Positions 21,659-24,720 of a stretch of DNA of 24,720 nucleotides are shown one piece after another. How positions within the stretch are numbered: position 1 is the stretch's first letter; every line of letters begins with the position of its first letter. Source of the DNA: HB2-32-21 sp003448675. Its GTDB lineage: Bacteria; Pseudomonadota; Gammaproteobacteria; Pseudomonadales; Porticoccaceae. The DNA is taken from the NCBI GenBank assembly GCA_041584755.1, contig JBFHDK010000047.1, positions 1 through 24,720 of the forward strand, in the 5' to 3' direction. Below the pieces are notes generated by a model. That model did not search any database. It was not told where the DNA came from and worked only from the letters and a program-made list of their open reading frames with translations. The position numbers and the translations under genes are program-made.

Positions 21659-22666
21659 CTAAAAATGCTGATAGCCTGATTTATCAAAAGACACCTCCTG
21701 GCCATTTTTGTCATAACAGCGCATACCTCCACCGGCAACCATTCGCCCAACGCGGCTGGCGATCAGGCGCCCCTCGGCGATTTCTCCATCCAGCACTGAC
21801 ACTTTGTCCGGATGCACCGTAAAACAAAGCTCGTAATCATCACCTCCAGCCAGCGCCAGAACGTTTCTTTCTGCATCATTAGATACGGCGGCACGCAAGG
21901 CAGAAGATTGGGGTAGCGCGGCAAGGCGCAGCTCGGCGCCCAGATCACTGGCTTTGGCGATATGACCAAGATCGGCAAGCAAACCGTCACTGATATCGAT
22001 TGCGGCAGAGGCCAGATCACGCAAAACCAGACCTTCCGCCAGACGCGGGCTCGGCTGCCAATAACGCTTGATCAGCGAGGCAGTTGCCTCTTTTTGGCTA
22101 CCGGGGATAGTGCCCCAGGTATCCGGGAGTCCGATAACACCCAGGGCCGCCGCCGCATCACCCAGGGAGCCGGTAACATAGATTTCATCACCCGCCCGAG
22201 CGCCGCTACGCAGCAAAGCCTTCCCTTTGGGAACCGTACCAAAGGCGGTAATGGAGATACTCAAAGGCCCCCGGGTGGTATTACCACCAATCAGGCTACA
22301 GCCATACTGTCGAGCGGCGGAGAACAGGCCGTCACTGAAACCCTCAAGCCAGTTTTCATCTTCATCCGGCAGGGTGAGAGACAACAGAAACCAGCGTGCC
22401 TGCGCGCCCATGGCAGCGACATCACTCAGATTCACGCGCAGCGCCCGCTGGCCAATCAACTCGGCCTCGGCATCTTCGGGGAAATGCACACCACTGACCA
22501 GAGTATCGGTGGTGGTAACAAGCTCCTCGCCGGCCGCCAGATCGAGAACCGCACAGTCATCGCCTATGCCGACACGCAGGCCGCTTACTTGCTCAGCCCC
22601 TTCCCTGGATTTAGGCAGGCCAGCTTGTTCGGCAAAAAAACGCTGTATCAGGGAAAATTCGCTCAT
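21659..22666 (-). CDS. thiL: Thiamine-monophosphate kinase
   Basis: A 335-aa cytoplasmic ATP-dependent kinase making thiamine diphosphate from thiamine monophosphate. Features: MSEFSLIQRFF start, GIGDDCAVLD (ATP/metal), TTDTLVSGVHFP, NLSDVAAMGA, LIGGNTTRGPLSI, GDEIYVTGSLGDAAAAL, AIDISDGLLADLGHIA and LAGGDDYELCFTV. All are family motifs of the PurM-like fold. I chose ATG 22666 because it matches the usual start; the TTG seven codons upstream (22687) is unlikely. It lies 79 bp after nusB and 40 bp before pgpA. A TATAAG sequence in the nusB-thiL gap has no matching -35. Confidence 0.97.
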   Translation of the reverse strand: MSEFSLIQRFFAEQAGLPKSREGAEQVSGLRVGIGDDCAVLDLAAGEELVTTTDTLVSGVHFPEDAEAELIGQRALRVNLSDVAAMGAQARWFLLSLTLPDEDENWLEGFSDGLFSAARQYGCSLIGGNTTRGPLSISITAFGTVPKGKALLRSGARAGDEIYVTGSLGDAAAALGVIGLPDTWGTIPGSQKEATASLIKRYWQPSPRLAEGLVLRDLASAAIDISDGLLADLGHIAKASDLGAELRLAALPQSSALRAAVSNDAERNVLALAGGDDYELCFTVHPDKVSVLDGEIAEGRLIASRVGRMVAGGGMRCYDKNGQEVSFDKSGYQHF

Positions 22667-22745
22667 CTCGGTATCGTCCAGCGCCAAGCGTCACCTTATA
22701 GGGCAAAGCCAGTCAGAAAAATACTGCGATTACAGCACACTGGAC

Positions 22746-23192
22746 TCAAACCTGGCTTTTAGCCGCCTGGATTTCCACCTGTCTTACTCTCGCCGCGACC
22801 CGGTCAACAATGCCGTTAATAAATTTATGCGCCTCAGCCGGACCAAAGGTTTTGGCCAGATTGACCGCCTCATTGATCACCACTTTATAGGGTAAGTCTA
22901 CGCGGTGCGCCAGCTCATAAGTGGCGATACGCAGAATAGCCAAAGACACCGGGTCCAGGTCGCTCTGACTGCGATCCAGATAAATACCGTAAATGCCGTC
23001 CAGCTCCTCGGCGCTGGCGGGGATGGCATGTAGCAACTCGCTAAAATAAGCCTTGTCGGCTTTTTTAAGCTTATCGTCAGAATAGAATTGGGTTTCGATT
23101 TCGCTGAGGTTATCGCCACCCAATTGCCACTGGTAGAGCGCCTGCACCAACGCCTGCCTGGCGTTGCGGCGCTGCGAAGGCGTCGCGGCCAC
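22746..23192 (-). CDS. nusB: Transcription antitermination factor NusB
   Basis: A 148-aa all-helical cytoplasmic protein that binds boxA RNA with NusE (S10) and takes part in rRNA antitermination. Motifs: SQRRNARQALVQALYQWQ (arginine-rich start), DPVSLAILRIATYEL, and YKVVINEAVNLAKTFG with HKFINGIVDRVA. The start is GTG 23192; its G is the last base of the ribH TAG (TAGTG), a one-base overlap that implies translational coupling. The ribH-nusB-thiL order is conserved in gammaproteobacteria. Confidence 0.97.
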   Translation of the reverse strand: MAATPSQRRNARQALVQALYQWQLGGDNLSEIETQFYSDDKLKKADKAYFSELLHAIPASAEELDGIYGIYLDRSQSDLDPVSLAILRIATYELAHRVDLPYKVVINEAVNLAKTFGPAEAHKFINGIVDRVAARVRQVEIQAAKSQV

Positions 23193-23671
23193 TAGCGGGC
23201 GGCCAGTTGTTGGAACAGTGAGACCATCTCCAGCGCGGTCAGGGCCGCCTCTTCGCCTTTGTTCTCCTCATTATCCCCGGAACGATCCTTCGCCTGCTGC
23301 AAATCATCGGTCGTCAGCACACCAAAAGCGATCGGCACACCCGTATCCAGACCCGCCTCGCCAATTCCCCGCGCGCACTCGCTACACACATATTCAAAAT
23401 GCGGAGTGCCACCACGAATGACACAACCCAGAGCAACCACCGCATCGATACCGCCACCTTCAGCCAGTTTTTTCGCCGCCAGTGGCAGTTCAAAAGCGCC
23501 GGGAACCCGCACCACCCGGACACGGTCTTCACCAACCCCCTGGCGGGCAAAGGCACGCAACGCGCCATTGAGCAGGCTTTCCGTGATTTCGCCATTCCAG
23601 CGCGCCACGACAATGGCGAAGTTAGCGCCCTCGGGATTGAAATTGCCCTCAATGGGCCTGAATTCGCTCAT
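23192..23671 (-). CDS. ribH: 6,7-dimethyl-8-ribityllumazine synthase
   Basis: A 159-aa cytoplasmic enzyme that condenses 5-amino-6-ribitylaminouracil with dihydroxybutanone phosphate, the product of the neighbouring ribB-type gene. Signatures: FAIVVARWNGEITESLLNGA (substrate Trp at WNGEI), RVPGAFELPL, ALGCVIRGGTPHFEYVC with the catalytic His, and PIAFGVLTTDD. The length is standard. It lies 22 bases after ribBX and overlaps nusB by one base. It acts in the penultimate riboflavin step. Confidence 0.98.
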   Translation of the reverse strand: MSEFRPIEGNFNPEGANFAIVVARWNGEITESLLNGALRAFARQGVGEDRVRVVRVPGAFELPLAAKKLAEGGGIDAVVALGCVIRGGTPHFEYVCSECARGIGEAGLDTGVPIAFGVLTTDDLQQAKDRSGDNEENKGEEAALTALEMVSLFQQLAAR

Positions 23672-23693
23672 ATTTTTTCCCGTATTTCCAAAA

Positions 23694-24720
23694 TCAAAAA
23701 TCGCTTTCTATGTAACCCGTCACTTCCAGATCAAAGCCAGAAATCGCGCCAAAGCGGTAGGGCGCGCTCATAATCTTGAGCTTCTTGGCACCCAAATCGC
23801 GCAGTATCTGGGAGCCGGCGCCGATTTGCATGTAAACGGTTTCTGAGGGGTTTTTCGGCGGCGGTCGCTTTACCTCCAGCAACTCCAGGTCGTGTTCCAC
23901 CTTGTCCGGCGTCTCTTCCTGGAGAATGACGATAATGATGCCGCAGCCTTCCTCAGCCACATACTTCATGGCTTTGTCCATGGTCCAGCGCTTGTAGGAA
24001 CCGATGTGATCAATAGCAAACAGGTCGCGCACCGCCGTGGGTAAATGCACCCGCACCGGCACCGGCTTGTCGCCATTAATTTCGCCTTTTACCAGAGCAA
24101 AGTGCTTACAGCTACGGGCGGCATCAAAATACGTATGCAAGGTGAAGTCACCATAGGCGGTCTCAATCTCCCGCTGACCTATATGCTCCATGGTGCGGTC
24201 ATTCACCATGCGATGGTGGATCAGATCAGCGATGGTGCCGATTTTGAGATTATGCTTTTCGGCAAAAGCTTCGAGATCCGCTCGCCGCGCCATGGTGCCA
24301 TCATCGTTCATGATTTCTACAATCACTGCGGCCGACTCCAATCCCGCCAACAGGGCCAGATCGCAGCCCGCCTCGGTATGACCGGCTCGACTCAGCACGC
24401 CACCTGGCTGGGCCTTGAGAGGGAAAATATGTCCAGGTTGCACGATATCCACTGGCGCCGCATCGGGGGCCACGGCCGCCTGCACGGTCCTGGCCCGATC
24501 GGCAGCCGAAATACCGGTGGTGACACCCTCCGCCGCTTCAATTGACACGGTAAAGTTAGTGCCGTGGGCGGCGTCGTTGATATCGACCATCAAGGGCAGA
24601 CCCAACTCGTCGAGGCGGGAGCCCAGCATCGGCTGGCAGATGAGACCGCTCGTATAGCGCACCATGAAGGCGATCTTCTCGGGCGTCACCTTCTCGGCGG
24701 CGATGATGAGGTCGCCCTCG
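23694..24720 (-). CDS. ribBX: 3,4-dihydroxy-2-butanone 4-phosphate synthase fused to a degenerate GTP cyclohydrolase II domain (RibBX type), N-terminus cut by window edge
   Basis: The frame is open to the right edge (340 complete codons seen); roughly 35-40 N-terminal residues with the acidic active-site motif lie outside. The N-terminal domain has EGDLIIAAEKVTPEKIAF, AHGTNFTVSIEA and AGHTEAGCDLALLAG (catalytic His/Glu), so it should make dihydroxybutanone phosphate from ribulose 5-phosphate. The C-terminal domain (starting near YGDFTLHTYFDA) keeps the GTP cyclohydrolase II fold pattern but lacks its zinc cysteines (HLPTAVRD where GxxCRSEVHSEC-like residues are expected, no SLRCDCG) and the RQEGRG loop (LQEETPDK). 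It therefore should not act on GTP. This is the RibBX architecture known in Proteobacteria; a separate ribA must exist elsewhere. It is operonic with ribH. Confidence 0.93.
   Translation of the reverse strand, partial: EGDLIIAAEKVTPEKIAFMVRYTSGLICQPMLGSRLDELGLPLMVDINDAAHGTNFTVSIEAAEGVTTGISAADRARTVQAAVAPDAAPVDIVQPGHIFPLKAQPGGVLSRAGHTEAGCDLALLAGLESAAVIVEIMNDDGTMARRADLEAFAEKHNLKIGTIADLIHHRMVNDRTMEHIGQREIETAYGDFTLHTYFDAARSCKHFALVKGEINGDKPVPVRVHLPTAVRDLFAIDHIGSYKRWTMDKAMKYVAEEGCGIIIVILQEETPDKVEHDLELLEVKRPPPKNPSETVYMQIGAGSQILRDLGAKKLKIMSAPYRFGAISGFDLEVTGYIESDF

Noticed and set aside
22690..22740. TATAAG sequence in the nusB-thiL gap as an internal promoter
   Set aside because: There is no acceptable -35 at 16-18 bp and the genes form a standard operon.

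Overview
The window looks like a chromosomal core segment of a gammaproteobacterium, most likely a marine or environmental Cellvibrionales/Pseudomonadales relative. This rests on gene order: thiI next to glnA, a DUF4124 protein before ntrB-ntrC, the secB-grxC-yibN / gpmI-envC-ctpA block, and ribBX-ribH-nusB-thiL-pgpA. It also rests on typical accessory families (a DUF6316 protein, a TIGR02281-type retropepsin). The genus cannot be fixed from the sequence alone. I see no rRNA, tRNA, insertion sequence, prophage or CRISPR array.

Layout. Positions 1-8465 are all minus strand. Reading with transcription they are thiI (4-thiouridine/thiamine sulfur transfer), typA/bipA (ribosome GTPase), a small zinc-ribbon-like ORF, thpR (RNA 2',3'-cyclic phosphodiesterase), a hydroxylaminobenzene-mutase-like membrane protein coupled to a luciferase-like flavin oxidoreductase, a small unknown membrane protein, a NadM-Nudix bifunctional NAD enzyme and a yjgN/DUF898 membrane protein that is cut at the window edge. 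Positions 8466-8840 hold a divergent control region. It has a TATAAT-type promoter for thiI and, for glnA, two NtrC boxes 22 bp apart plus a consensus sigma-54 promoter. Positions 8841-13599 are plus strand: glnA, a strong terminator, a secreted DUF4124 protein, a further NtrC box, then ntrB-ntrC. This is a self-contained nitrogen-control module in which NtrC can activate glnA and probably feed back on ntrBC.

Positions 13638-14900 (minus) are yibN-grxC-secB, covering redox and protein export. Divergent from them, 15083-19192 (plus) is gpmI, an EnvC-type murein hydrolase activator and a CtpA protease (glycolysis and envelope/cell division). A DUF6316 protein follows. Positions 19619-24720 (minus) are, reading with transcription, ribBX (cut at the right edge), ribH, nusB, thiL, pgpA, a retropepsin-like protease, two weak terminator-like hairpins, and hisF. 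Riboflavin, thiamine and phospholipid synthesis share one tightly packed transcription unit.

Most of the window is ordinary conserved housekeeping DNA. I found no clear new multi-gene system. The points most worth a second look are the three-site NtrC circuit, a 53-codon zinc-ribbon-like ORF downstream of typA, the coupled mutase/flavin-oxidoreductase pair, a perfect palindrome ending at the ctpA stop codon, and the hairpins between the retropepsin gene and hisF.
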